From assembly GCF_900184735.1 (NCBI RefSeq), contig NZ_LT855390.1, positions 1 to 55,634 of the forward strand: DNA of 55,634 nucleotides, in the 5' to 3' direction. The DNA comes from Paucisalibacillus globulus (GTDB lineage: Bacteria > Bacillota > Bacilli > Bacillales > Amphibacillaceae). The notes under the pieces were generated by a model. The model saw only the letters and a list, made by a program, of their open reading frames with translations. It was not told the origin of the DNA and did no database searches. This document shows positions 44,578-52,724 of this stretch, one piece after another; within the stretch, counting starts at the first letter, position 1; each line of letters begins with the position of its first letter. The position numbers and the translations under genes were made by a program.

Positions 44578-45093
44578 TTAAACTTGATCACTAACTACAA
44601 CACTATCCTCAGATTGAGCTTCTTCCCATCCTTTACAAACATCCACCCAATTTTTTGCATAAGAAAACTTAAATAATTCATCACAGGTCAACTCGATTGC
44701 TGAGTTAGTGCTCCCACATGCTGGAAAGACTTTTTCAAAACGTTTCATTGATACGTCCAGATAAACATCCAATTCATTGGCCAAACCGAATGGACAAACT
44801 CCACCAATAGGATGTCCTGTCTGTTCCAACACTTCATCAGGTGAAAGCATTCTAGCTTTGAAGTTGAATGTTTGGCGGAATTTCTTATTATCAATTTTTG
44901 CATCACCAGCAGCAACAACTAGAATAGCGCTATCTCCTTCCCCTCTGAACGAAAGGGTCTTCGCAATTTGGGCTGGCTTTACCCCAATCGTATTTGCAGC
45001 CTCTTGAACCGTGGCACTTGAGGTATCAAACTCCATAATATCGTGCTCACGATTCCACTGTTTAAAATGGGCTTTAACACTCTCTAATGACAA
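44578..45093 (-). CDS. YbaK/EbsC-family aminoacyl-tRNA deacylase
   Basis: The 171-residue protein matches the YbaK/ProX fold: TVQEAANTIGVKPAQIAKTLSFR, ILVVAAGDAKIDNKKF, the conserved Lys in DNKK, and GGVCPFGL. Family members hydrolyse mischarged tRNAs such as Cys-tRNA(Pro); B. subtilis YwhH is a probable relative. AAGGATGAG precedes ATG 45093. It is a single gene. Confidence 0.88.
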   Translation of the reverse strand: MSLESVKAHFKQWNREHDIMEFDTSSATVQEAANTIGVKPAQIAKTLSFRGEGDSAILVVAAGDAKIDNKKFRQTFNFKARMLSPDEVLEQTGHPIGGVCPFGLANELDVYLDVSMKRFEKVFPACGSTNSAIELTCDELFKFSYAKNWVDVCKGWEEAQSEDSVVVSDQV

Positions 45094-45227
45094 TTTAACT
45101 CATCCTTTCCAAGTATATTAAGAGGAATCATAGCATGGTTTTAGTGGGGAAAACAATTATTAAGTTTAAAATAATTAAAAATTTGGTAATTTCTATAATT
45201 TGTTGTTATGAATAGTCGAGTAGGTAT

Positions 45228-45250
45228 GCCAAGGGACCTGTCCCCATGGC
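45228..45250. repeat. Small REP-like palindrome with GGGACCTGTCCC core
   Basis: GCCAAGGGAC-CT-GTCCCCATGGC is a compact palindrome. Its GGGACCTGTCCC core resembles dispersed palindromes seen in Bacillaceae and is similar in type to that at 147-253. Confidence 0.5.
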
Positions 45251-45325
45251 AACCTGAGCAACCTGCCCAAACATAGCCCAAGCTAGACGAATATCCTATT
45301 GGTGAAGAGAGAGGAGAGGGTTCTA

Positions 45326-45703
45326 ATGAATCAACATAATCAATTGAATCAGGCATTGGAGCGCGATATAAAAGGACAATGCCAGCAGTATATGAACTAT
45401 CATGTTGTTGCACAAATGAATGATGGGACACAGTTTGATGGTATTATTGAGGGAATGGATGATCATGGTGTAACCATGTTAATTCCGGAAGATGTGGATC
45501 CACAACAAATGGGGGAAATTAGAGATAATAGACAATTTGGCTATGGTTATGGCTACGATGATTATGATGGTTATGGTCAGCCACGTAGAAGAAGATTTCG
45601 CAGGTACCGTAGACAACAATTCCCATTCGGTCTATTAACTAGACTCTTCCTTTATCCATACTACTCACCACTTCCTTACTACCCATTCTATCCTGGATAT
45701 TAA
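45326..45703 (+). CDS. Sm-like-domain protein with Arg-rich and Pro/Tyr-rich tail
   Basis: The protein of about 125 residues has a small beta-barrel-like part (YHVVAQMNDGTQFDGIIEGMDDHGVTMLIPED), as seen in Sm/LSM-like proteins. A Gly/Tyr-rich stretch, an Arg cluster (RRRRFRRYRR) and a hydrophobic Tyr/Pro end follow. The frame opens at 45299, but ATG 45326 follows GGAGAGGG. Such proteins occur in Bacillaceae with unknown role, perhaps spore-associated. A terminator follows. Confidence 0.65.
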   Translation: MNQHNQLNQALERDIKGQCQQYMNYHVVAQMNDGTQFDGIIEGMDDHGVTMLIPEDVDPQQMGEIRDNRQFGYGYGYDDYDGYGQPRRRRFRRYRRQQFPFGLLTRLFLYPYYSPLPYYPFYPGY

Positions 45704-45736
45704 TTCAATAATAATAGAATAGAAATAGAAAATAAG

Positions 45737-45770
45737 AAGTCGACACCTTTTAGTGGTTTCGACTTTTTGT
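45737..45770 (+). terminator. Terminator after the Sm-like gene
   Basis: AAGTCGACACC/GGTTTCGACTT forms an imperfect stem followed by TTTG. Confidence 0.65.
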
Positions 45771-45846
45771 TATTCAAGGTATAGGCTTTTTCCTAGTATT
45801 TTAGTAAAATAGAACTTTGTCATTTTGTTTTATAGGAGAGATTATA

Positions 45847-46974
45847 TTGACTAGGAAAACCTATTTTTATAAATTCTTAGAACCTTTATCAAAAGAATTA
45901 GCAACAATTGCACGCGAATTGGAGAATAGTATTTTTACAAGTCCACGTACCATGCTTACCCATGCTAGAACATTTATGGAGGCAATAGTGGATAAAGTGT
46001 TAGTTACGGAACATATGTCATTCGAAACATATACTTCGTTACTAGACAAGCTGGATATTCTGGATGAACAAGGAATTATCACAAGAGAGGTAAGAGATGC
46101 TCTCCATCTAATTCGTAAAAATGGAAATCTAGCTGCACATGATGTGCGACCATTCCGATATTCGGAAGCATTATTATCTTGGGAATCTCTACATACTATT
46201 GTTTCTTGGTATGTAGAGGTCTATGGACCACTTGAGATGAAGACTCCGGACTATCGTGATCCGGAGCCCAGTGTACAAGAAGCATATGATATGACGGAGT
46301 TACAAATTCGCTTTGAAAATATGGAAAAGTTATTTAAAAATTCCTTCCAGAAATTTTTAATGCAAACTCCTGAAGACACGGAAGTTGCAGCCACGGTCCA
46401 GGAGGCAGTAGGTTCACAAGAAGAGGAAAGTATCATTCCTGGTATGACTACTATTAGAACCATACATTACGGGACAGAGTCGATACAAGTACCACATTTT
46501 TTAAGAGATGCTTTTTTATTACCGCAACGGTTTGAAAAGTCTGAGCTGTTCTTGATTCGTCTCGGTGGGGAACAACAGGCCCGTATCATGAGCGAATTGC
46601 CGGAAAACCTAGAAGGTCTTCATACGTATGTAAAGCGATATAACGATACAAATGATAGAAATTTGTTTGAAGAGTTAAAGACGTTTATTGAAGAAGAGAA
46701 AAAGCGTCGAGAAATAAAACTAAAAAGACCTGGAGAACTATTTTTATTTTACAAAGCAGACTATATGATTATTACCGAGAAATTATCGCAAGTTCCACTG
46801 GATAAAAATGAGTTTGAAGGTATACCAAGTCTATTAAGGCAATTGAATGAATTTGGAATTGAGTATGTAGGGCAGTTGCCACAAGAACTAGTTACCTTAG
46901 CAAAATATCGTAATGTAGGAATTGGTACCGTGGAGAAGTTGTTTGAACAGTTAAAACGCAGGGTGAGGCATTAG
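45847..46974 (+). CDS. DUF4145 protein with helix-hairpin C-terminus
   Basis: The protein of about 375 residues begins at TTG 45847 behind TAGGAGAG. The N-terminal region (ARTFMEAIVDKVL..., LLDKLDILDEQGIITREVRDALHLIRKNGNLAAHD) is of DUF4145 type, seen in restriction and other defence proteins and in stand-alone ones. The C-terminus (LPQELVTLAKYRNVGIGTVEKLFEQL) resembles the RNA polymerase alpha C-terminal helix-hairpin fold. There is no nuclease motif. Function is unknown. Confidence 0.7.
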   Translation: MTRKTYFYKFLEPLSKELATIARELENSIFTSPRTMLTHARTFMEAIVDKVLVTEHMSFETYTSLLDKLDILDEQGIITREVRDALHLIRKNGNLAAHDVRPFRYSEALLSWESLHTIVSWYVEVYGPLEMKTPDYRDPEPSVQEAYDMTELQIRFENMEKLFKNSFQKFLMQTPEDTEVAATVQEAVGSQEEESIIPGMTTIRTIHYGTESIQVPHFLRDAFLLPQRFEKSELFLIRLGGEQQARIMSELPENLEGLHTYVKRYNDTNDRNLFEELKTFIEEEKKRREIKLKRPGELFLFYKADYMIITEKLSQVPLDKNEFEGIPSLLRQLNEFGIEYVGQLPQELVTLAKYRNVGIGTVEKLFEQLKRRVRH

Positions 46975-46991
46975 GATATGTTCTTTCGTAA

Positions 46992-47020
46992 TTGAAAGAA
47001 ATATATTAATCGTGTATGAT
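46992..47020 (+). promoter_or_regulatory. Sigma-A promoter of the peroxidase operon
   Basis: TTGAAA (46992-46997), a 17-base spacer and TATGAT (47015-47020), with the start of transcription inside the OhrR-type operator. Confidence 0.7.
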
Positions 47021-47039
47021 TAAATCGTACACGATTAAT
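47005..47039. promoter_or_regulatory. OhrR-type operator
   Basis: A near-perfect inverted repeat has outer arms ATTAATCGTGTA and TACACGATTAAT with GATTAAATCG in the middle. It resembles the B. subtilis ohrA operator, built from TACAATTAAATTGTA units. It covers the -10 of the peroxidase promoter, so binding would block transcription. Confidence 0.7.
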
Positions 47040-47055
47040 ATGAGGAGGAATCATA

Positions 47056-47532
47056 ATGACTACTGTTTATGACTTTACCGTTAAGAAGGCAAATGGATCT
47101 GAACAATCATTAAAAGACTTTGAAGGAAAACCGCTTATTATTGTGAACACTGCTAGTAAATGTGGATTAGTGGATCAGTTTAAAGAACTACAAGAATTAT
47201 ATGATAAGTACCGAGATCAAGGGTTAATGATTTTAGGGTTCCCTTGTAGTCAATTTAACAATCAGGAATTTGATAATATCGAGCAAACTACTGAATTTTG
47301 TCAATTAAATTATGGGGTAACATTTCCTATGTATGGGAAAATTGATGTAAATGGAGAACATGAGGAACCTTTATTCGGTTATTTGAAATCTGCAAAAGGT
47401 GGTTTCCTCTCCAAAGATATCAAATGGAATTTCACAAAATTCTTAGTTGACCGTAATGGACAGATAGTGGAACGCTATGCACCAACTACAAAACCAGAGA
47501 AAATGGAAAAAGATATTCAAAAGTTATTGTAA
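47056..47532 (+). CDS. Glutathione peroxidase-family thiol peroxidase
   Basis: The 158-residue protein reduces peroxides. It has the catalytic Cys36 in TASKCGL, the Gln region GFPCSQFNNQE near 70-80 and KWNFTKFLVD near 124-133. In bacteria without glutathione the reductant is probably thioredoxin or bacillithiol. GAGGAGG precedes ATG 47056. It is cotranscribed with an OhrR-type gene 12 bases downstream and controlled by the operator at 47005. Confidence 0.93.
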   Translation: MTTVYDFTVKKANGSEQSLKDFEGKPLIIVNTASKCGLVDQFKELQELYDKYRDQGLMILGFPCSQFNNQEFDNIEQTTEFCQLNYGVTFPMYGKIDVNGEHEEPLFGYLKSAKGGFLSKDIKWNFTKFLVDRNGQIVERYAPTTKPEKMEKDIQKLL

Positions 47533-47544
47533 TGTAATCGGGGG

Positions 47545-47985
47545 ATGAGTTCATTGGAAGACTTTTTAACATTAGACAATCAACTTTGTTTTGCCATTTA
47601 TGAAACGAACAGTCAATTTACCAAACTATATTCAAACGTACTTCATCCCTTTGGTATCACCTATCCACAATACTTAGTCTTATTAGCCTTATGGGAAAAA
47701 GACGGGCTTACCGTCAAAGAATTAGGCGACAGATTGAATTTAGGTACCGGTACGTTAACACCAATGCTAAAACGAATGGAAGCAAATGGTTGGGTGAAAA
47801 AAGAGCGAGCCTCTCATGACGAGCGAAAGGTTTGTGTTTTTACTCAACCAAAAGCAAAGAAAGAAAAAAAATCAATTAATGAAGCCATTACAAAAGAAGT
47901 GTTATCTTGCAACATTGAATTAGCGGAATATGAACAACTGTTACAGCAACTGAGAGTCTTGCAAGGAAAGTTAATGAATAGATAA
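47545..47985 (+). CDS. OhrR-type organic peroxide sensor (MarR family)
   Basis: The 146-residue winged-helix protein has Cys15 (DNQLCFAIYE) with Tyr29 and Tyr40, the same positions as the reactive Cys and its hydrogen-bond Tyr pair in B. subtilis OhrR. The DNA-binding region is LTVKELGDRLNLGTGTLTPM. Oxidation of Cys15 by organic peroxide should release it from the operator upstream of the peroxidase gene. It thus autoregulates the operon. Here the peroxidase replaces the usual ohr gene. Confidence 0.9.
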   Translation: MSSLEDFLTLDNQLCFAIYETNSQFTKLYSNVLHPFGITYPQYLVLLALWEKDGLTVKELGDRLNLGTGTLTPMLKRMEANGWVKKERASHDERKVCVFTQPKAKKEKKSINEAITKEVLSCNIELAEYEQLLQQLRVLQGKLMNR

Positions 47986-48046
47986 CAATTTATAGTACGG
48001 GCTATTATATGTGTTACTGCTTCTTTTTTACAGGCTCCTTTAAAAT

Positions 48047-48088
48047 AAAAATGTCCATTCCTTTACTTAACGAGGAATGGACATTTCT
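48047..48088. terminator. Bidirectional terminator
   Basis: AAATGTCCATTCC/GGAATGGACATTT forms a strong stem between the regulator gene and the convergent CMD gene. Confidence 0.8.
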
Positions 48089-48101
48089 TAGTTGTTCAGT
48101 A

Positions 48102-48743
48102 TTATTCTTGATAACTGTTAATCATATTGGACATATGTGCGTACGAACCACCAGCACGCAATGCCGATGACACCATAATAGCTTCTGCTAATTCTTCACT
48201 AGTTACCCCATGACGGCTGGCATTCTTCGTATGGACGTCAATACAATAAGGGCATTGTGTAGCAGTTGCAACTGCGACTGCAATGATTTCTTTAAACTTA
48301 GTACTTAGCTTACCAGGTTTAGTTGCAGCAGCACTGAATGCTTGGTATCCTTTGAATCCAGCACTAGCAAAATTCCCTAATTGCCCTAAACTCTTTAAGT
48401 TGGACCGGTTATATAATGAATCCGATGCTTCCTTTTCATTTGCGTTATGAACATGAGTACTGTGTGTGACTGCTCCACCAGCTTCGACTGCTGCAGTTAC
48501 AAATACAGCCTCCGCTAATTCCTCTAATGTTGCACCTGCTTTTTTCGCTTTTTTTGTATGTGAATCAATACAGTACGGACACTGTGTAACATGTGTGATT
48601 GCAACTGCAATGATTTCTTTCTCTTTTTGGTTCAGTGCTCCATCTTGAAAGACGGCTGCGTTAAATTCATTAAAAGCCTGTAATTGTTCTGGAGCTAGAT
48701 CCTTAAGTTGGGCTAAATGTTTGGTGTGTTCTTTGGAATACAA
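48102..48743 (-). CDS. Tandem carboxymuconolactone-decarboxylase (CMD/AhpD-like) protein
   Basis: The protein of about 213 residues has two CMD domains, each with the redox pair CPYCIDxHTK and a following His/Glu relay (EELAEAV, EELAEAI), as in AhpD-type alkylhydroperoxidases. The frame extends to 48812, but AAGGGAG fits TTG 48743. The gene is near the peroxidase/OhrR operon and next to a TetR gene, so an oxidative or electrophile response role is likely. The repeat of the domain in one chain is seen in other Bacillaceae. Confidence 0.85.
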   Translation of the reverse strand: MYSKEHTKHLAQLKDLAPEQLQAFNEFNAAVFQDGALNQKEKEIIAVAITHVTQCPYCIDSHTKKAKKAGATLEELAEAVFVTAAVEAGGAVTHSTHVHNANEKEASDSLYNRSNLKSLGQLGNFASAGFKGYQAFSAAATKPGKLSTKFKEIIAVAVATATQCPYCIDVHTKNASRHGVTSEELAEAIMVSSALRAGGSYAHMSNMINSYQE

Positions 48744-48895
48744 GTTCAAATCTCCCTTCAAGTATTGGAAATATCCTGCATGATACAAGCTTGTACAGCT
48801 TAATGGTAACACGTAAAATTAACTATTATAAACTTAGTGCTTATAAAACATGTTCCCCATAAAAGAGAGTATTAAACGAAATCTATTATAAAAAA

Positions 48896-49495
48896 CTACT
48901 TCTCTCCAACATACTTTACCGCTGCCATATGAGTACGTGATAACTTAATGACCTCTTCGATAAATTCTTCCTGAGATGCTGTGAAACCTGTACTAATCCA
49001 ATGCAACAAAAGCCCATAAAAACCATAAGCGGTGTAACGTGTAAAGAAATCCATGTCCACTGGCATATTGTTGATCGTTTTAAACCGGAACTTCTCTTGA
49101 TAGATTTTCAAGATTGTTTGCGGAAATTTCGTATGCAATTCCGGAAGGGTATCTTGATAGGTAATCAACTCAAAAAAGTTCCGATTCTCATAGATATAGG
49201 AAATAATTTCAAATGACCTGGCGTTTAACTTTAGTGTATTGACCTTTTTAATTCTTTCATATGGTTTTGCAACGGCTTCTTCTAAACCATTAAGCATGGA
49301 ATCTAGTAAATCCTCTGCTAAATAGAATTTATCATGATAATGGATATAAAAGGTACTTCGATTATATTTGGAATGGTTCACAATATCTTTGACGGTAACA
49401 GCTTGGAAACCTTTTTCTTTAATTAAGTCAATGAGAGCTAGTTGTAAGTGTTCTTTTGTTCGATTCTTTCGTGGCGTAATAGTTTTTTCCACCAT
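48896..49495 (-). CDS. TetR-family regulator
   Basis: The 199-residue protein has an N-terminal helix-turn-helix (VTVKDIVNHSKYNRSTFYIHY, about 36-56) and a C-terminal domain of TetR_C_8 type. It is divergent from the SDR gene and may control it, the neighbouring CMD gene and itself. The inverted repeat at 49543-49571 in the shared intergenic space is a candidate operator. Confidence 0.87.
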   Translation of the reverse strand: MVEKTITPRKNRTKEHLQLALIDLIKEKGFQAVTVKDIVNHSKYNRSTFYIHYHDKFYLAEDLLDSMLNGLEEAVAKPYERIKKVNTLKLNARSFEIISYIYENRNFFELITYQDTLPELHTKFPQTILKIYQEKFRFKTINNMPVDMDFFTRYTAYGFYGLLLHWISTGFTASQEEFIEEVIKLSRTHMAAVKYVGEK

Positions 49496-49542
49496 CCTAG
49501 ATCCCTCCAGATGTATACATTTTGTGAATTAAAAGTGTAAGT

Positions 49543-49571
49543 AATAGACAGACATAATCATAGTGTCTATT
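49543..49571. promoter_or_regulatory. Candidate TetR operator
   Basis: AATAGACA and TGTCTATT form a perfect 8-bp inverted repeat around 13 bases, with a further TAGACAG half just to the right. It lies between the TetR and SDR genes. Confidence 0.5.
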
Positions 49572-49691
49572 AAGTAGACAGTACCCACTTTTTTAATGAT
49601 TGGATTCTCCTTGAACCGGTAATACAATAAGAATGTAAACCTTTTCAATAGTAATTGGTATCATATATATTATAACAGGGGGAATAGACAA

Positions 49692-50429
49692 ATGGGTAAA
49701 TTACAAGATAAAGTAGCAGTTATCACGGGTGGAGTATCTGGTATTGGTGCTGCAACAGCACGTTTATTTGCATCTGAAGGGGCAAAATTAGTATTAGTAG
49801 ATTTCAATGAAGAAAAAGGTGCTGCTTTTGAAGCTGAATTAAAGTCAGAAGGAACAGAAGCTTTATTCGTAAGAGCAGATGTTACGAGTGAAGATGATGT
49901 GAAAAATATTTATGAAACAGCAGTATCTAAATTCGGTAAAGTAGATATTTTATTCAATAATGCTGGAATTGGTAATGTAAAGCCAACTGAAGAATTAACT
50001 TATGCAGAATGGAGAAAAATTGTAGAAGTTGACTTAGATGGCGTATTCTTAGTTGCACAAGGTGCAATCAGAGAATTCTTGAAAGCCGATGGTGGTGTTA
50101 TTGTTAATACTGCTTCCATGTACGGTTGGGTTGGAGCACCTGGTAGTGCAGCATATAATGCAGCAAAAGCCGGTGTCGTGAACTTAACTCGTTCTCTTGG
50201 ACTAGAATATGCAGAACGTAATATTCGTGTAAATGCATTATGCCCAGGATTCATTGAAACACCAATCCTAGGGGAAACAGATAGAGAATTCTTAACAAAC
50301 GCAACACCAATGAAACGTCTAGGTAAACCAGAAGAAATGGCAAAAGCTGTCCTGTTCATGGCTAGTGATGATTCTAGCTTCATGACTGGTAACTCTCTAA
50401 TCGTTGATGGTGGATATACTGCTCAATAA
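49692..50429 (+). CDS. Short-chain dehydrogenase/reductase
   Basis: The 245-residue SDR has the cofactor loop TGGVSGIG at 12-19, NNAG at 89-92 and catalytic Ser142, Tyr155 and Lys159. Asp37 after the second strand favours NAD+ over NADP+. It resembles glucose-1-dehydrogenase or 3-oxoacyl reductase-type enzymes; the substrate is unknown. GGGGGA precedes ATG 49692. It is divergent from a TetR gene, its likely regulator. Confidence 0.92.
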   Translation: MGKLQDKVAVITGGVSGIGAATARLFASEGAKLVLVDFNEEKGAAFEAELKSEGTEALFVRADVTSEDDVKNIYETAVSKFGKVDILFNNAGIGNVKPTEELTYAEWRKIVEVDLDGVFLVAQGAIREFLKADGGVIVNTASMYGWVGAPGSAAYNAAKAGVVNLTRSLGLEYAERNIRVNALCPGFIETPILGETDREFLTNATPMKRLGKPEEMAKAVLFMASDDSSFMTGNSLIVDGGYTAQ

Positions 50430-50441
50430 TAGGTGAAATAG

Positions 50442-50482
50442 AAGAACCCATTTTGAACGTTGTTCAGAATGGGTTCTTTTTG
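50442..50482 (+). terminator. Terminator of the SDR gene
   Basis: AGAACCCATTTTGAAC/GTTCAGAATGGGTTCT forms a long stem with a TTTT tail. It is related to the terminator at 53373 (shared CCATTTTGAAC...GTTCAGA). Confidence 0.85.
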
Positions 50483-50600
50483 TGTGAAAATAATCTCCTT
50501 ATATCCTCATAGAGATGCGCCCTAACATTATTAAGGAGCGTTTATTTTTTTTAGTTATCAGCCATAATGGTAAGGAATACGTTAGGGAAGTGGTAAGAAG

Positions 50601-51314
50601 ATGGAATTATCAGAGTTAATCTTTCGGATAGCAATAAGCTTTCTAGTTCTTTTTACAGTAGCTAGGATTCTAGGTCGAAAAGAGATTAGTCAGATGACCT
50701 TTTTTAATTTCATTTCGGCAATATCAATTGGATCCATTGCTGCAAATCTAGTAGCAAATTCAAATCTTAGTATCCAAAATGGGATTATTGCTTTAGTCGG
50801 TTGGGGAGTATTCACCATATTAATGGATATGATTGATATTAAATCAAAAGCATTACGAAAAGTGGTGACGGGTGACCCAACCATAATCATAAAAGAAGGA
50901 AAGATTGTTCATAAGGCTCTCCGTTCTAGTAGATTAGATTTGGATTCTTTAACTGCAATGTTGAGACAAAAAAACATTTTTTCCATTGCGGACGTTGACT
51001 ATGCTATTTTTGAAACAGATGGAAAACTCTCTGTATTACCTAAAGAACCGAAAAAGCCGTTAACAAAATCAGATATGAACGTACCAAATACACCAAAAGT
51101 ATATCCCATTCCAACCGAGGTCATATCAGATGGTAAAGTCCTCACATCAAACCTACATAAGCTAAGACTTGATTTGAACTGGCTAAATCAGCAATTAAAC
51201 TACCAAAATATTAATAATGCCTCTGAAGTACTCTACGCCCAAGTCCAGACTGACGGAACGTTGTATATAGCTATAAAAGGGGATGCGCTATCTAAAGATA
51301 GGAAAGACGCATAG
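50601..51314 (+). CDS. DUF421 membrane protein (YetF-like)
   Basis: The 237-residue protein has three N-terminal membrane helices (about 5-25, 33-52, 60-78) followed by a soluble DUF421 domain with RLDLDSLTAMLRQKNIFSIADVDYAIFETDGKLSV and a second similar half. YetF-type proteins are spore- or stress-related membrane proteins of unknown biochemical role. The C-terminus keeps the YetF_C-type region. Weak ribosome site (GGGAAGTGG). Confidence 0.88.
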   Translation: MELSELIFRIAISFLVLFTVARILGRKEISQMTFFNFISAISIGSIAANLVANSNLSIQNGIIALVGWGVFTILMDMIDIKSKALRKVVTGDPTIIIKEGKIVHKALRSSRLDLDSLTAMLRQKNIFSIADVDYAIFETDGKLSVLPKEPKKPLTKSDMNVPNTPKVYPIPTEVISDGKVLTSNLHKLRLDLNWLNQQLNYQNINNASEVLYAQVQTDGTLYIAIKGDALSKDRKDA

Positions 51315-51333
51315 ATTCTCTTAAATATAATAA

Positions 51334-51708
51334 GCCTGGTTCTATCATGACCTAGGATGGGAAGAAACAGACCATGGCTATGTGGATTATGCCGTGTTTA
51401 AAACAGTTGGAGTACTATTATCCCTCTATCCGATTGAGAGATTAGCAAATGGTACGGGATTAGACATTATTACATCAAAATATGTTTTTAAAGGTGTTAC
51501 CCTTGCAATTAATGTGGACGAACCTGATCAAGTTGATTCCATAATTGAAAAGGTTAGAAATGTAGGTGGGACCATTTTAAGTGAACCAAATGACGCATTT
51601 TGGGGTGGGCGCTCTGCTTCTTTTGCAGACCCAGAGAATAATATTTGGGAGGTTGCTTTCAACCCAGATTCAACATTTGATGAAAGAGGGGCAATGTTAA
51701 CTATATGA
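51334..51708 (+). pseudogene. 5'-truncated VOC (glyoxalase-like) enzyme remnant
   Basis: The frame from 51334 reads AWFYHDLGWEETDHGYVDYAVFKT and continues to TGA 51708, matching a VOC dioxygenase-fold protein that lacks the first 15-20 residues, including the first metal ligand strand. It is preceded by an in-frame TAA and no ribosome site, and it directly follows the DUF421 gene. A short translated product from GTG 51382 is possible but would be incomplete. Probably a decayed gene after an upstream deletion. Confidence 0.65.
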
Positions 51709-51855
51709 AAAAATGATTCTAAATACCCTTCCTCATGTATTTTAAATGGATAATAATTGAGTATATTGGCCCTACAGGGAGATTTATGTAATAACCTGGA
51801 AAATAAACTACATAATATGTCCATAAAAAAATTGTGACATAGGAGGGGAGTTAAC

Positions 51856-52710
51856 TTGAAGAAGTTATTATATCCAATTCTACTAAGCCTACTCATGGCA
51901 TTATTTCTGAATCCATTTTTCCAGCCTCAACAGGCATTTGGAGAACCTAACTATACGGATATTGCTTCTACAGACCTGGTGGTTGAGGATGCTGACGAGG
52001 GATTTTTAGAAGATATCTCGAGTTGGTTTGATGGTTTGTGGGAGAATATTGATGATGCGATAGATGGTGTCAAAGAAGCGTTCGGTGAGATATTCGATTT
52101 TATTGGCGACCTAATTGGGTCTATTGATGAAGCAATAGCAGTATTTACAGAGGACACGAGTGAAGAGGAAGCAATAAATAATCTCAACGATACTCTTGAC
52201 CAGGCGGAAGAATTTATAGAGGATATAAAGAATATCCCTCTTGAGCCAAAGGAAAATATTGTATACCGTGTAATACGTGAGGACGAGGATCCAGATAAGG
52301 GTATATTTGCAAAAGCACCGGAAAGAGAAGAAATCACAATAGCAGGTCATGTCAACAATGGAAGTCGGCCTGGTTTTAAAGGATCGAAATATATTTCCAC
52401 AACAAAGAGCTTCCAAGTAGCATTCGAAAATGCAACGAAGAATATTAATGATGGAAATAGTTCACAGGATCTCAGAATTATACAAATAGATTTGAATAAG
52501 GTAACGAATAAGTATTATGATTTAACAGATCCGGAAACTCAAGATAAATACTTAGTAAGCAAAGCAGGAAAGCCTTGGCAAAGGGTAAGGAATTATGCGA
52601 ATAAATCCCAGGAATTGTTGATTGAATACTCCATCCCTAAAGAAGCCATCACCATACTTGGTAGACCTTCCGAATTTTTGGGTGATATTGGTCCTGGAGA
52701 ATCGAAATAG
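51856..52710 (+). CDS. Secreted ADP-ribosyltransferase-like toxin
   Basis: TTG 51856 follows GGAGGGG. Residues 1-29 are a signal peptide ending QQAFG. Residues about 50-125 are acidic amphipathic helices (WFDGLWENIDDAIDG..., IFDFIGDLIGSIDEA). The C-terminal domain (about 134-270) has VYRVIR (Arg138), KYISTTKS (Ser181-Thr-Thr) and SQELLIEY (Glu253/Glu257), the R-S-E order of cholera-toxin-like ADP-ribosyltransferases. The next gene is probably its immunity protein. Target and activity are unproven. Confidence 0.65.
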   Translation: MKKLLYPILLSLLMALFLNPFFQPQQAFGEPNYTDIASTDLVVEDADEGFLEDISSWFDGLWENIDDAIDGVKEAFGEIFDFIGDLIGSIDEAIAVFTEDTSEEEAINNLNDTLDQAEEFIEDIKNIPLEPKENIVYRVIREDEDPDKGIFAKAPEREEITIAGHVNNGSRPGFKGSKYISTTKSFQVAFENATKNINDGNSSQDLRIIQIDLNKVTNKYYDLTDPETQDKYLVSKAGKPWQRVRNYANKSQELLIEYSIPKEAITILGRPSEFLGDIGPGESK

Positions 52711-52724
52711 GAGTGTTTAACGTC

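Noticed and set aside
45847-46974. Restriction-modification or other complete defence system
   Set aside because: Only a DUF4145-type protein is present, with no nuclease, methylase or helicase gene beside it.
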